A stretch of DNA of 20,202 nt from Penium margaritaceum (GCA_023375785.1 SZWC01007292.1:54979-75180); one strand, 5' to 3'; positions 9,518 to 18,665 are shown, counted from the stretch's first letter. The notes: generated by a model not told the origin, from the letters alone. Numbers and translations: made by a program.

Positions 9518-10395
9518 AGCCTTATGGCACGCTGGATCATTACAAGGCTTGCTTGACAGCCAAGAGGTTCTCACAGGTTGAGGGTGTAGATTTCACTAAC
9601 ACCTTTTTCCCCGTTGGCCCCATGACCAACGCTCGCGCTCTACTAGGGTTGTTGCTCACCACGACTGAGAGTTGCACCAAATGGATATAAAAAATGTGTT
9701 CATCCACATCACCTTAGAGGAGGAGGTCTACATGGTCCAGCCTCTTGGATTCAAGGTCGGCGCAAGGTTTGGCGCTTGTGCAAGGCCTTGTACGGCTTAA
9801 AACAGTCACCTAGGTATTGGAACTTGGAGCTCACTGCCACACCGACACGTGCCGGTTATGTGCGGAGTGACGCCGATCCATCCCTCTTTTCTAGACGGAC
9901 AGTTGAGAGCTTCACCACCATCCTGGTCTACGTGGATTACCTCGTGATTGGGTCTCATTTTTTTTAGGCTGTGAAGGAGGCCAAGGCAATCCTTTGCCTA
10001 CATGATGAAGGACCTTGGCCCTACAGCTGTTTTTCTCAGGATGGAGATCGTACGTGATCGTCAGCTGCAGACACTCTTGCTACATCAGGAACATTACGCC
10101 CGTGTTGTGGGAGAGCAGTTTGCTGACTTCCTTGGTGCAGCTCCCACAGCCTCCAGCCCCATCACACCTAACGGGCAGGATGCTCTAAAGGTGGATGATC
10201 CAACACAACTGGGGGAAACAGTGGACATGACCCTATACTTGCACTTCATTGGCTCTTTGATGTACTTGATCACTACCACACGACCCAACATTGCCTTCGT
10301 CGTCAGCCTCCTTGCACAGTTTTCACAATGTCCTCGGGCGAGAGCGCTTCATGTGGTAATGCGAGTGGTGCGGTACGTGGGCTCCGGGTCGTATC
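9448..10395 (+). pseudogene. Copia reverse transcriptase, YVDD changed to YVDY
   Basis: Reverse transcriptase copies element RNA into cDNA in the cytoplasmic particle. The domain is readable in pieces: ELVDLPPGQKAV and WVFHKKVKPYGTLDHYKA (9448-9560), VDFTNTFFPVGPMTNARALL, then after a shift MDIKNVFIHITLEEEVYMVQPLGF (about 9681-9755). After another shift come LCKALYGLKQSPRYW and ILVYVDYLVIG (9776-9950), then MMKDLG.TAVFLRMEI onward from 10002. The catalytic box should be YVDD; the second aspartate is tyrosine here (GAT to TAT), which abolishes activity. Stops include TAG in the 9490 area, TAA 9688 and TAG 9965. GSLMYL.TTTRPNIAF near 10250-10300 closes the domain. Confidence 0.9.
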
Positions 10396-10907
10396 GCGGA
10401 CTTGCCTATCGACTGCAGTGTTTGGTTGTTGTCGACGGCTACAAAAAAATTGACTAAGCGTGGAGCCCTGATGGGCGCACTCGAACACGCTACGTGTTCT
10501 TGCTGGGTAGAACCGTTGTGTCGTGGCGTAGCGGAAAGCAGGGATGTATTGCACGGAGCTCATCAGATGCTTAGTATGTTGCTTTGGGGGCTTAGGTTGC
10601 TAAGGCGGTATGGCTGTAATGTATGTTTCATGAGTTGCGTCGTTCTATGTTCTACATTATTTTGTGTTGGGCCAACCAAAGTGCTCTTGCCATTGTTCAG
10701 AACTCTGGTATGTTCCATGCATGCACGAAGCACATTACTGTTGACCATCACTTTGTGTGTGATCTTGTGGAGCGATAGGTGATCTCCGTCATCGGGATCA
10801 GCACGGACATGTAGTGGGCTGACTTCCTGACCAAGGCCCTAGTGCGCGGAAAGTTCATGGTGGCCATTCATTCTGTCGAGCTTTGCCCCTTGCCTGAGAG
10901 TGGTTGA
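10396..10907 (+). pseudogene. Copia RNase H and pol end
   Basis: RNase H removes the RNA strand during cDNA synthesis. Visible in one frame that continues from the RT block: VVVDGYKKID, then TRYVFLLGRTVVSWRSGKQG (10480-10540), SSSDA-stop-YVALGA, TKHITVDHHFV (about 10727-10760) and WADFLTKAL. Internal stops are TAA 10455, TAG 10572, TAG 10593, TAA 10617, TAG 10776 and TAG 10812. TGA 10905-10907 follows the expected C-terminus. The usual DADWAG motif is spoiled, as is the EAEY segment. It aligns with 1003-1460 of the outer copia. Confidence 0.85.
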
Positions 10908-10993
10908 GAGTAGAGTGTGTGAGAATGGACTATTGAGCATCTCATTACGTACCTGTGTTAGTTCTGCACGTGTAAAGACATGCATACAATCAG

Positions 10994-11005
10994 GTCATGG
11001 GGGAG
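10994..11005 (+). promoter_or_regulatory. Polypurine tract, inner copia
   Basis: GTCATGGGGGAG directly precedes the 3' LTR start TGTTGTGATATGAG and is identical to the outer copia tract at 809-820. It is expected to prime plus-strand synthesis. Confidence 0.9.
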
Positions 11006-11544
11006 TGTTGTGATATGAGTTGATCTTGTCTGTTTGTACACTTTACTATGACCACTTGGTTGTATCCATGCTTGTGCAGATCCTTGATGTGAACACAGCT
11101 GGCGTCGGAGGATAGACGAGAAGTGGCTCGACCTACGCAACCACCAAACAGTTGCCACGGCGTCCCGGGTGCTTGCTCGGGTGCTCTCTATCTTTCCTGC
11201 AATCGCTAAAGTTTTCTTGGTGGACTGGGTCTTGAGCCCGATCTGCATGTTATACATTATGTGTCCATTGATTTGTGCCGGATCTGTACGTGTGACCAGC
11301 CTTAGTTTCTAGCTCAAGGTTATGCATCTTTAGGTTCAGACGGTGTTGCGTCTGGATGCATGTGCGTAAGTTACGGACAAAACAATGGTTTTGGGCCAGT
11401 TTTAGGACTGAATGACATTCCCGTGTGCATCACACGTCGTGCGTCGCAACAGGTACTTATGATGTGTGCTTGTCATTCGTCGTTTCTCTCTGCATTACTA
11501 AGCTATTGGAGCTTATGAAACTGTTTGCGTCTCCCTAGCCTAAC
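11006..11544 (+). repeat. Inner copia 3' LTR, first part
   Basis: Aligns with 4722-5256 of the 5' LTR from TGTTGTGAT to CCTAGCCTAAC. It is cut at 11544 by the gypsy insertion and resumes at 19186. The two LTR copies differ at roughly one base in four or five by eye over the segments I compared. Confidence 0.9.
11540..11544. repeat. Target-site duplication CTAAC, left copy
   Basis: CTAAC precedes the TGTAGC start of the gypsy element and recurs at 19186-19190 just after it. The uninterrupted 5' LTR reads CCTAGCCTAACTCTTGCTG at the same place, with one CTAAC. Confidence 0.9.
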
Positions 11545-11574
11545 TGTAGCGGGAGGGCCGGTTCAGCCATCCCA

Positions 11575-11624
11575 CCTCGCAATAGCAAGGGCGTGGCTAC
11601 GAGCCACCCCTTCCTATTGCGAGG
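11575..11624. repeat. Long compound hairpin in gypsy 5' LTR
   Basis: CCTCGCAATAG (11575-11585) is perfectly complementary to CTATTGCGAGG (11614-11624). Inside this outer stem, GCGTGGCT pairs with AGCCAC.C around a short loop. The 3' LTR copy at 18527-18577 keeps the arrangement with mismatches. Confidence 0.8.
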
Positions 11625-11724
11625 GTTGGCCAGTGGCCAGCCACCCGCCTGCTACCGGCCGGGCTGGCGGCCGGCCGGTTGGGTGGCCGACAGCCAGTCA
11701 AGTGACCGGCTGGCCACCCGCCGG

Positions 11725-11758
11725 CGAGCCACCAGCTTTCAATCAAGCTGGTGGCTCG
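11725..11758. repeat. 14-bp perfect hairpin in gypsy 5' LTR
   Basis: CGAGCCACCAGCTT (11725-11738) and AAGCTGGTGGCTCG (11745-11758) are exact reverse complements around a 6-base loop. The 3' LTR keeps the first 10 base pairs (18666-18675 with 18690-18699). Confidence 0.85.
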
Positions 11759-12100
11759 ATCGGTAGCCAAGAGGCCGTGAGGCCTCAAGGGCCGAGGCCT
11801 GTGGCCTCATGCCCTCGCCCTTACTTTCTCTCCTTGCGCACAAGAGCAAGTGAGCACGAGAGATAGAGCACGAGCGAGGAGTGAGGTGCGCACGAGAAAG
11901 GTTGGCACAAAATCCCCGATCGTGCCTCACACGCGACGATTTCGCATCAACACATCAAAAACAAAACACAAGTTTGTTTAGTTTGGACTGCGAATTTCAA
12001 AATCGGAGAACTCGTGCGAAATCACAAGTTAGACGTAATACCCCCCTCATTATGGACCCGGAACGAGGGGACAAGGTAAACTTGGAAAAGGGCCTCCGCA

Positions 12101-12119
12101 GACTTGAAACATTCAAGTC
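12101..12119. repeat. Small hairpin in gypsy 5' LTR end region
   Basis: GACTTGAA and TTCAAGTC form a perfect 8-bp stem around a 3-base loop. The 3' LTR keeps most of the stem with a different loop (about 19034-19052). Confidence 0.7.
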
Positions 12120-12256
12120 TCCTTGCACAGGTCGTTGATGACAATTTCTCCCCATGAATGACGTGGAGGGGAAAATCCCTCAAGCGAGCTCGGGACGCCA
12201 TTCTGCGAACTCAGACAACGACCTAAGTGCAGGAGGTAGAGACATGGCCGTTATAG

Positions 12257-12268
12257 TTGTATCAGATC
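12257..12268 (+). promoter_or_regulatory. Primer-binding site of gypsy element, two mismatches
   Basis: TTGTATCAGATC differs at two positions from TGGTATCAGAGC, the initiator methionine tRNA complement used by plant chromoviruses. It lies just inside the 5' LTR. Confidence 0.8.
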
Positions 12269-13055
12269 AGGATGACCCTCGCGACCAAGTGGCGACAAAT
12301 CTGGCGGCTACGAGATAAGAATAGCCAGAAGGAGCTCCAACAGCAGCAGCAGAAACACTAGAGAGGGGTACAGGCTTAAAACTGAACTGTTTTAAGCACC
12401 ATGAATTACACAAGAAATCTCTTGAGGAGCTCTATTTTTTTCTGCCAACACCTTGAAGCTTCTCCCACTCACCAGGGGGCTGGGTGGATTTCACCTTGGA
12501 CAGGGTGGGGAGTGTCCACCCCCAAAACCACCAAGTTGCCTTCATTTTCAAGGTTCCCTCTCCTCCTCTTCAACCAAGAATGGGGGTAGTGCCCTTACCC
12601 AAGACCAGGGACTCTCACAGCCAAAGAGAAAAAGAAAAAAGAGAAAGGCGACACTTCCAGAATTTTTGGAGGCCGTCCCATTACCGTGGAGCACAAGGAG
12701 AGGCCAAAGAAGACTAGAAGACAAGAAGACAAAGAAGAAGACAAAAACAGTGAGGAGGGAGAATTTGGGGATGCAAACTCTTTGTTAGAGTTGAACCCCC
12801 CTCCTTCTCACCTTCTTGAGTGGTGCTCAAATTCTTGTAGTTTCTTGATCTTGTCCTTGCTTTGATTTTCTATTTTTTCTTAGCTTGCCTAGTCCCATGA
12901 GTCACGGCTGAGGGTTTTACTTATCATCCACATGATTGTGCCAACCGTGGTGGCATAGAAAAATAGTATTGTTCTACCACGTGATTGCTCCAACAGTGTC
13001 GGCCTAGAAAGATAGAAATTAGCTTTATAATTGCCTCACCAATCGTGAGAGCAAG
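12269..13055 (+). other. Gypsy leader, purine-rich and repeat-bearing
   Basis: No gene with a recognisable domain. It contains a CAG run near 12342, a lysine-coding purine-rich tract (12618-12760) and degenerate 49-bp repeats from 12928. Overlapping frames at 12401-12788 appear to be composition artefacts. Gag probably starts at or shortly before 13056. Confidence 0.5.
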
Positions 13056-13056
13056 G
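12928..13056 (+). repeat. Three degenerate 49-bp tandem repeats before gag
   Basis: CCACATGATTGTGCCAACC at 12928, CCACGTGATTGCTCCAAC at 12977 and ATAATTGCCTCACCAATC near 13027 start three successive copies spaced 49 bases apart. The third is truncated by the gag frame. Confidence 0.6.
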
Positions 13057-13802
13057 TGACTTGGGGAGATGACACCTCCATGAGATCGTGGGATCACCCT
13101 CACAAACGGTCTTCGCGTGCTAGTTACACGGGCAACGAAATGGAAAGTGCCACACCGTCAAAGACCAAGAAGGGCAGGGTGGCCACGGCATCATCACACG
13201 CCCTCGGCGGACTCCAAGTTTTGGGAGCCGTTGTCACGAGCACGCTTGTCAAACAAAACGCAACCGTACCGCCGAAGGTAGCTGGTGCCAACCTTGATGA
13301 CACCGAGAAGAGTGCAGAAGCTAAAAAAGTGCTCAACGAGCAGGAAGACGTGTACATGGACGACTCCTACACGACGGATGACACGCTCGACAAGGACCAC
13401 CCGAGCGTGGACCCTGACAGAGAGCACCATGCCGACGACGGCGAAGGCGACGAAGATCGTGATCATCGCCATCGTGGTACGGCTACCTCAAGCCGGTCGC
13501 TTGACAAGGGCAAGATGATCACCGGATTGCTTAAAGCTACCAAAAATAGCAAGGCTGCCGATAGCAGGGAGGTTGCCAGCACTAGCAAGGCTAACAAAAA
13601 TAGCCAGGGCATTGAAAGTAGCCACACAGAAATTCCCGAGAGCATGAGCCGGATGATGTCACCACAAAAGCAATTCGCAGCGACCAATGGAGGCTTGATG
13701 AGTTGGCCGCCGAGGCGGCGGGCCGACTTGAGATCACCATTGACGACGGAGGTGTGGCACCACCTGGAGGAATTAGCCCAGACGTCCCTTCCTACGATGT
13801 AG
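13056..13802 (+). pseudogene. Gypsy gag, N-terminal part
   Basis: An intact 248-codon frame starting MTWGDDTSMRSWDHPHKR. It is highly charged: a basic N-terminus, an acidic Asp-rich stretch (about residues 98-135, including VYMDDSYTTDD and HHADDGEGDEDRDH) and a Lys/Ser/Asn stretch (LLKATKNSKAADS). No conserved domain is recognised here. The call rests on its place between leader and the capsid-like block. The end (SLPTM, TAG at 13800) is probably a frame break, because the following block reads on in another frame. The start is the first ATG after the repeats and is not otherwise supported. Confidence 0.6.
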
Positions 13803-13894
13803 CCGTGATGGGATAGACCAATGGTCACTCGAGCGTCCTCTCTGTCGACATCCTCCTCAGGAAGGTGCGACTCCGAGGATGCGTGTACGTAAAC

Positions 13895-15061
13895 CGTACC
13901 CTCTTGTAGTGGGTAAAGGTGCATGGATAGCGTGAGGCCCTGGAGGCTATCGCCGACGCTCGGACGACATCAGAGCTGAAGTTTGTGCTCACCAACCTAT
14001 TGGCCCACGTCAGGAAGAGCATCACGGACCTTGACCGTGATCGCTAGCTGTAGCGCTTGGCCGCTCATGTGGCAAGCCATCGATGCAATGACCTCAATAA
14101 AGAAATACAAAGCGTGACCTAGGTGCAGATGTAGCAGTAAACACAGAAGACCACAGGTACTGATACCACCACCAATGGCAGCAACGACTTGCCTTCCTCG
14201 ACGACTTTGAGGTCGGTCATGAACATGACCTTCCTCCACAGTGTGAAGATCAATCAGAAGGGCGTGAGACTGACCAACTTCTACAAGATAATGCATACAA
14301 AGTGCACCCAGCATAAGAAGGCGCAACGTACCTTCCAAAAGATCAAGGACTTCAGGCACCTAGATAGCTCGCTCGAGGCCTACTTGAGCGAGTTTAGTCC
14401 ACTCGTTGAGGAAGCCGAAAGATTCACCGAGGGCTATGGGACCCAGACCTTCAAGTACCCGGAATGCTTCCTGGTGGATTACTAGCGTGATGGTCTAGCC
14501 AGCAAGAAGCTGAGGGACAAGACCACCAGAATGGCAACTGGCCAAGCTTGGACAAGCTGGAGGGCGTTGTGCAACTACATAAGCGAAGTGTATTCAGCGA
14601 ATCAGAAGCATTACTCTGATACAAGGCCAAACACTCGTGGACAGTAAGGTCGTGAAATGCGCATGGATGCTACACGAGCTCATGTGTTAGCCAAACAGCG
14701 AGGCTAGGTTAAGGACAAGCAGCTTGCAAACCCTCTAGCCAAGAAGTCAGGTGGGCACAAGGTCCCTAACAACAAGCGCAGCCACGACAATGATGAGCTG
14801 CAGGCAGCGCAAGAGCATCAAATTGCAGCCTTCCTTTATGGTCCCTACCACAACTGCATGGAGCTTGACCACTTTAGGGCCTAGTGCCCTGAGGCCGATG
14901 GTGGTGGGCAAGAGGCCGCGCCATTGGCCGTAGCTGTGGCACCTCCTAGGGATGGCGTATCAGGAGGCCGCGGGCATGGTCATGGACAAGGCTGCGGTCG
15001 CGGCAATGGTCCCGGCCATGGTAACGGACATGGTCGTGGTGTGGGTTTTCCCCACCCCTAA
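13895..15061 (+). pseudogene. Gypsy gag, capsid and nucleocapsid part with 11 stops
   Basis: One frame is readable without indels for about 1.16 kb. It contains a coiled-coil-like segment (REALEAIADARTTSELKFVL), a capsid-like retrotransposon-Gag block (FRHLDSSLEAYLSEFSPLVEE, 14350-14412) and a knuckle-like YHNCMELDHFRA-stop-CPEA near 14847-14895, where the first cysteine of CX2CX4HX4C is tyrosine. A GHGHGQGCGRGNGPGHGNG RNA-binding tail ends at TAA 15059. Internal stops are TAG 13907, 13928, 14045, 14051, 14120, 14132, 14483, 14705 and 14882, and TAA 14138 and 14645; none is TGA. Gag forms the particle that packages element RNA. Confidence 0.8.
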
Positions 15062-15462
15062 GCGATGTTAATGGGGACCACTCAGAGGTAAAACTGCATC
15101 ACGAGTGAGGGTTCATGTTTTCATATGAGGATGTTACACAATCTGAGTTTGACGAGTTGAAATTTCTCTGTTTTTTTCTCTCCTCTTGTTGAGCCTCATT
15201 CTACACTTGCTAACTGGCATTGCCCATTAAACCTTGCATCTCAAGACAAGATGCATGATCGTGCATGCTTAATGGTGGCAACACCAACCACTATGCAAGA
15301 GTTGCGTGACGTAGTAATTGAAGCAATCATCGTGAAAGCAATGAGTTAAATCACGTTCGCCATACTGTTGGTCGGGGGTTTCAACCCAACCCAATTTTAA
15401 GACTGGAAGGTGCCAGCTGACTGCACAGATGCCCACAAGATGTGGACTCAAGTAGGTGAATC
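15062..15462 (+). other. Gag-protease spacer of gypsy element
   Basis: No frame with a recognisable domain, and stops in all forward frames. It probably holds eroded coding sequence joining gag to protease. Confidence 0.45.
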
Positions 15463-15789
15463 ATGGTCTTACAAACTCGGCTTGCCGTCATTGAGCCTTT
15501 CACTCGGAATAGTGGAGGTAAAATGATAATGCAGTTCATAGGATATGTAGCTGGTGCTCCCGTGAACATACTAGTTGACACTATAGGAGATGATTCCTTC
15601 AATATCCTTTGCTTTGCCCAACATGTGGGTGTCAATTACGTGCCATCGAATGCTACAGTTGTTGTTGGTGACAGTAGTATGTACCTTTGATTGGTACTTG
15701 TAAAGCAAAACTTTACATTCAAGGTTACACACAGAGTGTCACGCTGAAGGTTCTCAACCTTCTTGACCCGTTCAACGTGGTTGCAAAAA
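15463..15789 (+). pseudogene. Gypsy aspartic protease, active site altered
   Basis: Protease cleaves the polyprotein. The frame 15463-15690 reads VAGAPVNILVDTIGDDSFN followed by FAQHVGVNYV and NATVVVGD. The family active site is LVDSG or LVDTG. Here the aspartate (GAC 15577-15579) and threonine remain, but the glycine is isoleucine, so activity is unlikely. TGA at 15688 interrupts the frame, and downstream sequence (VTHRVS) drifts between frames until the RT start. Confidence 0.75.
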
Positions 15790-16682
15790 GTGGAGGATGA
15801 CGTAAAGGAAGACACGCCACAAGAAATTAAATCCCTGGCATAGTTTTTGGATGTATTCCAAGACCCACTGGTTGGGCTTCCATCAGAACGACACATAGGT
15901 CATACAATTACGTTGCAACCAGAGGTGACCCCTTTGTTCAGACCCATGTATCACCTTAGTCCACTAGAAAGGCGAGGCCGAACGCCAAATCAAAGAGTGC
16001 CTTGAAAAGGGGTGGATCGAGCCAAGTAGCTTGTCATACGATGCGTCGATCCTTCTTGTGAACAAAGAGGACGGTGGTTTACGTATGTGTGTGGACTACC
16101 GGGTTCTAAGCAAGCTGACGGTGAGAAATCGATTTCCCTTACTACAGATTGATGACGTATTTGACCAAATCCAAGGGGCCAAAGTCTTTTTTTTCCTTGG
16201 ATTTGTCTCAAGGGTACCATCAAATCCGCATCACGGAAGATGATGTACCCAAAATAGCGTTTCGAACGCACATGGGAAACTGTCCATTCCAAATTATGTG
16301 CTTTCGGCTAACTAACGCCTCAGCAATCTTCCAAGGAGAAATGAAGAGAACATTCGCCAAGCAACTCGACCAATTTGGCTTGGTTTACATAGATGACATC
16401 TTAGTTTTCTCCAAATCCATGGAAGAGTACATAGAACATCTGCGTGAAGTCCTTGCGATCCTTTGGGAACAGAAGCTCTATGCAAATGTGAGTAAGTGGA
16501 AGTTGGCACAAGATCAGCTCGAATACCTTGCACATATACTCAGCAAAGATGGCATCCATGTCAATCCACGAAAGGTCCAAGCTGTTGTGGATTGGCCGCA
16601 CCCGGAAAAACTGGGCAGATTTGGTCTTCCCTTCGCGTTGCAAACTACTTATGATGGTTTATGTAAGGAGATTTGATTCTGG
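15790..16682 (+). pseudogene. Gypsy reverse transcriptase, catalytic box intact
   Basis: Starts with FLDVFQDPLVGLPSERHIGHTI (stop TAG 15841 just before) and RPMYHLSPLE. It shifts frame near 15970 into KECLEKGWIEPSSLSYDA and MCVDYRVLSKLTVRNRFPL, then shifts at the eight T at 16187-16194 into SFFSLDLSQGYHQIRI. From there the 175-codon frame 16149-16676 is continuous: FRLTNASAIFQ, YIDDILVFSK (tyrosine codon 16386), LYANVSKWK and HILSKDGIHVNP. The catalytic aspartates are kept. The thumb start is in yet another frame (RFDSGSAA near 16671). It lies between protease and RNase H as in gypsy elements. Confidence 0.93.
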
Positions 16683-17251
16683 CAGCGCCGCAAACCAAGC
16701 TCGCACGTGAAGAAGTGCAATGGGATTTGACATCTCACTGTGGGAATGCCTTCCTCAAATTCAAAAGGCTTCTATCCAAAGCGCCAGTCTTAGTCCTTCC
16801 AGATTCATCGCAACTGTGGAAGGTGCGATTCGATGCGTTGGTTGTAAGAATTTGAGTAATCCTCATGTTGAACGATCACCCAGTTGCATATGAGAGCTGG
16901 AAGCTGATCCCCACCGAGATGCGGTACAGAATGGGGGATCAAGAGCTCCTTGCCGTGGTACACGCTTTCAACATGTGGCGTTCTTACCTTAAGAGCGTTG
17001 AAGGGAGTGTGACGGTCGTGAAACACCATAACCCATTGGTGTTTTTCCAAATGCAACCAAACTTGTCAAGACGACAAGCAAGTAGGAACAAGGACCAGAG
17101 CCAATTCTTGTTCACATGGGAATATCAGCCAGGACGCATCAACGTGGCCGATCCACTAAGCCTGCAGCCTGTGGAAGTTCAAGCAACCACCGATATTGGT
17201 GGATATTTATGGCCATTGCAACAGCAACCGTGTAAACACCAGATCCCCTAA
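16683..17251 (+). pseudogene. Gypsy RNase H
   Basis: Reads AFLKFKRLLSKAPVLVLPD, then VRFDALVVRI, TGA 16853 and, in the same frame, HPVAYESWKLIPTE, ELLAVVHAFNMWRSYL, RRQASRNKDQSQF and QPGRINVADPLSLQP. These match the RT-RNase H pattern of gypsy elements. The first catalytic residue region (family: DAS..G.GAVL) is damaged, and the TGA falls where a glycine codon is expected. The frame ends at 17251 with no recognised domain after about 17170. Confidence 0.85.
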
Positions 17252-17339
17252 CACCTCAGAGACAACCATCTCGAGGTATAATCCACTACAATGGTTTTTG
17301 TAAACAGGATCTGGGTGGGATACTGCGTGGATTCTTGGT

Positions 17340-17990
17340 TTCAAGACTCTCGGAATCTAGAAAAGTATGGATTGGTGGAGGCCACATGAATCTTCTGGCA
17401 CGGAGAACATGTTGTTGTGTCGGACTCGGGAGACATTTAAGCAAAGATAATCTCCCAACAGATGCTTTGTACGTACATGGACCCTGCCATGAATGACTCG
17501 GATGAATCCCTTGCACTGGCAGAGTTTGCAGTAAGCAACTCGGTGAACGAGTCTACACAGTTCACACCATTCGTGCTCGGCAGTGGTCAGCATCCAGTGG
17601 TGTCCTCTTCATTGGTGAAGAGTGGGAGTTAAGGAGGACAAGTTCCTTTTTCTCAAGCCTTTGTCGAGCGCATAGATTCCTTGTTAAAGGAGGTAAATGA
17701 TCATTTTCAAGCTGCTCGGCAACGATAAAAGTCATGTGCCAAAAAAATCATAGTGTTGTCTTGTTTGACATCGGTGACAAAGTGTTTCTTAGCACTAAAA
17801 TTTTTCCGCTGAAGTTGCCAGGGCCGAGAAAACTTCTATCGGAGTGGATTGGGCAATTATCCATCACGGGACGCATCCGGCTAGTGGCATCCTGATTACT
17901 GCTTCCGTCGAGTATGAAAATACATGACGTGTTTCATGTGAGTCTATTGGCTCCATATACGGCAGATGAAACCGTTCAGCCACCTCCAAG
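17340..17990 (+). pseudogene. Gypsy integrase with zinc finger and core deleted
   Basis: About 17383-17460 reads FWHGEHVVVSDSGDI-stop-AKIISQQ, the lead-in that normally precedes the integrase HHCC zinc finger. It is followed at once by MDPAMNDSDESLALAEFAV (from 17477), which belongs after the third catalytic residue. The zinc finger and most of the catalytic core, roughly 150-200 residues in the family, are missing. Then come NSVNESTQFTPFVLGSGQHP, stops TAA 17630 and TAA 17726, a frame change, and DIGDKVFLSTK with the GPY/F-type region IGQLSITGRIRLVA. TGA 17893 follows, then MKIHDVFHVSLLAPY. Confidence 0.85.
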
Positions 17991-18216
17991 AGTCCTTGCT
18001 GCCGACGGCCACTACGAGGTCATTTGCCTACTCCAACATCAAGAGCGTACACTCAGATCATGCGTTGTTAGGGATTACCTTGTTAATTGGGTTGATTGTG
18101 GACCAAAACATAAGTCATGGGAGTCTGAATTTCCTTTGCCCACAAGGGTGGTCAATGAGTACTGGAGCGAGCTAGCAGCTTGCACAGATCGACGTGTGGT
18201 AGAGAGCACCACTTGA
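17991..18216 (+). pseudogene. Chromodomain at integrase C-terminus
   Basis: In the frame 17914-18216 the integrase tail (HDVFHVSLLAPY) runs into a chromodomain-like segment: HYEVICLLQHQE, then YLVNWVDCGPKHKSWESEFPL and VVNEYW. Family features kept are the Tyr-x-Val start, the Y/LV.W core, the W-E-x-E block and the terminal helix. In chromoviruses this domain targets integration to marked chromatin. It ends at TGA 18214 and no disruption is seen inside the domain. Confidence 0.88.
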
Positions 18217-18483
18217 ATGCCAAAAAAGTGAACAACACTCTCGCAGGGCGGCACTCATGGACAGCGATCATAGGAGGTTGGGGACGTCTAACATGGTTGT
18301 CACGCGGACTCTCTAGCCTAAAGGAGGGAGGCTGCTAGCCGTGCTAATAGAAAAGCTACAACAAGTGTTGCGCACGTGTTCATGCTTAGCTGGTGATTGA
18401 AACTATTGATTTTCTTTCGCAATGTTGACGACTCACTATCTGGCACTCTCACTTTTTGGTCATGAACCGGGACGGTTCATAAC
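18217..18483 (+). other. Gypsy 3' untranslated region
   Basis: No gene. It lies between the pol stop and the polypurine tract and contains an AAGGAGGGAGG purine block near 18320, which could be a secondary priming tract. Confidence 0.5.
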
Positions 18484-18496
18484 AAATGGGGAGGAA
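18484..18496 (+). promoter_or_regulatory. Polypurine tract, gypsy element
   Basis: AAATGGGGAGGAA directly precedes the TGTAGC start of the 3' LTR. Confidence 0.88.
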
Positions 18497-18526
18497 TGTA
18501 GCAGAAGGGCTAGTTTGGCCCTCCCA

Positions 18527-18577
18527 CCTCGCAATAGCAAGGGAGTGGTTGCAAGCCACCCCTCCTTATTGCAAAGG
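18527..18577. repeat. Compound hairpin, gypsy 3' LTR copy
   Basis: Counterpart of 11575-11624. CCTCGCAATA and TATTGCAAAGG still pair with mismatches, and AGTGGTT/AGCCACC form the inner stem. Confidence 0.6.
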
Positions 18578-18665
18578 GTTTGCCGGTGGCCAGCCACCCG
18601 CTAGCTACCGGCCGGCCAGCTGGGTGGCCGACGGCCCGTCAAGTGACTGGCCGGCCACCCCCCGG

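Larger units (their letters stand above)
11545..12255 (+). repeat. Gypsy 5' LTR
   Basis: Starts TGTAGCGGGAGGG and ends shortly before the primer-binding site (end uncertain by a few bases). It aligns throughout with 18497-19185. Landmarks in both copies are CCCACCTCGCAATAGCAAGGG, a GCCGGCCGG-rich block, the CGAGCCACCA hairpin, a TTGAA...TTCAAG hairpin and GGTCGTTGATGAC. The first 250 bases are unusually GC-rich. Short open frames inside are incidental. Confidence 0.9.

Noticed and set aside
11525..11866. 113-codon proline/alanine-rich open frame and overlapping frames
   Set aside because: It lies in the GC-rich start of the gypsy LTR. Similar frames appear at 18486-18776 because the LTR is duplicated, not because of coding.
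12453..12788. Lysine-rich frame in the gypsy leader
   Set aside because: A purine-rich tract keeps several frames open. No domain is seen, and it lies upstream of gag.
6241..14884. TAG and TAA read as glutamine (alternative genetic code)
   Set aside because: The stop bias and the TGA ends of the copia pol frames and of the chromodomain frame would fit, as in some green algae. However, the copies also have frameshifts, lost catalytic residues, deletions and some stops where glutamine is not expected (TAG 1222, TAG 10572, TGA 16853). Decay is the simpler explanation. Host gene models would settle it.
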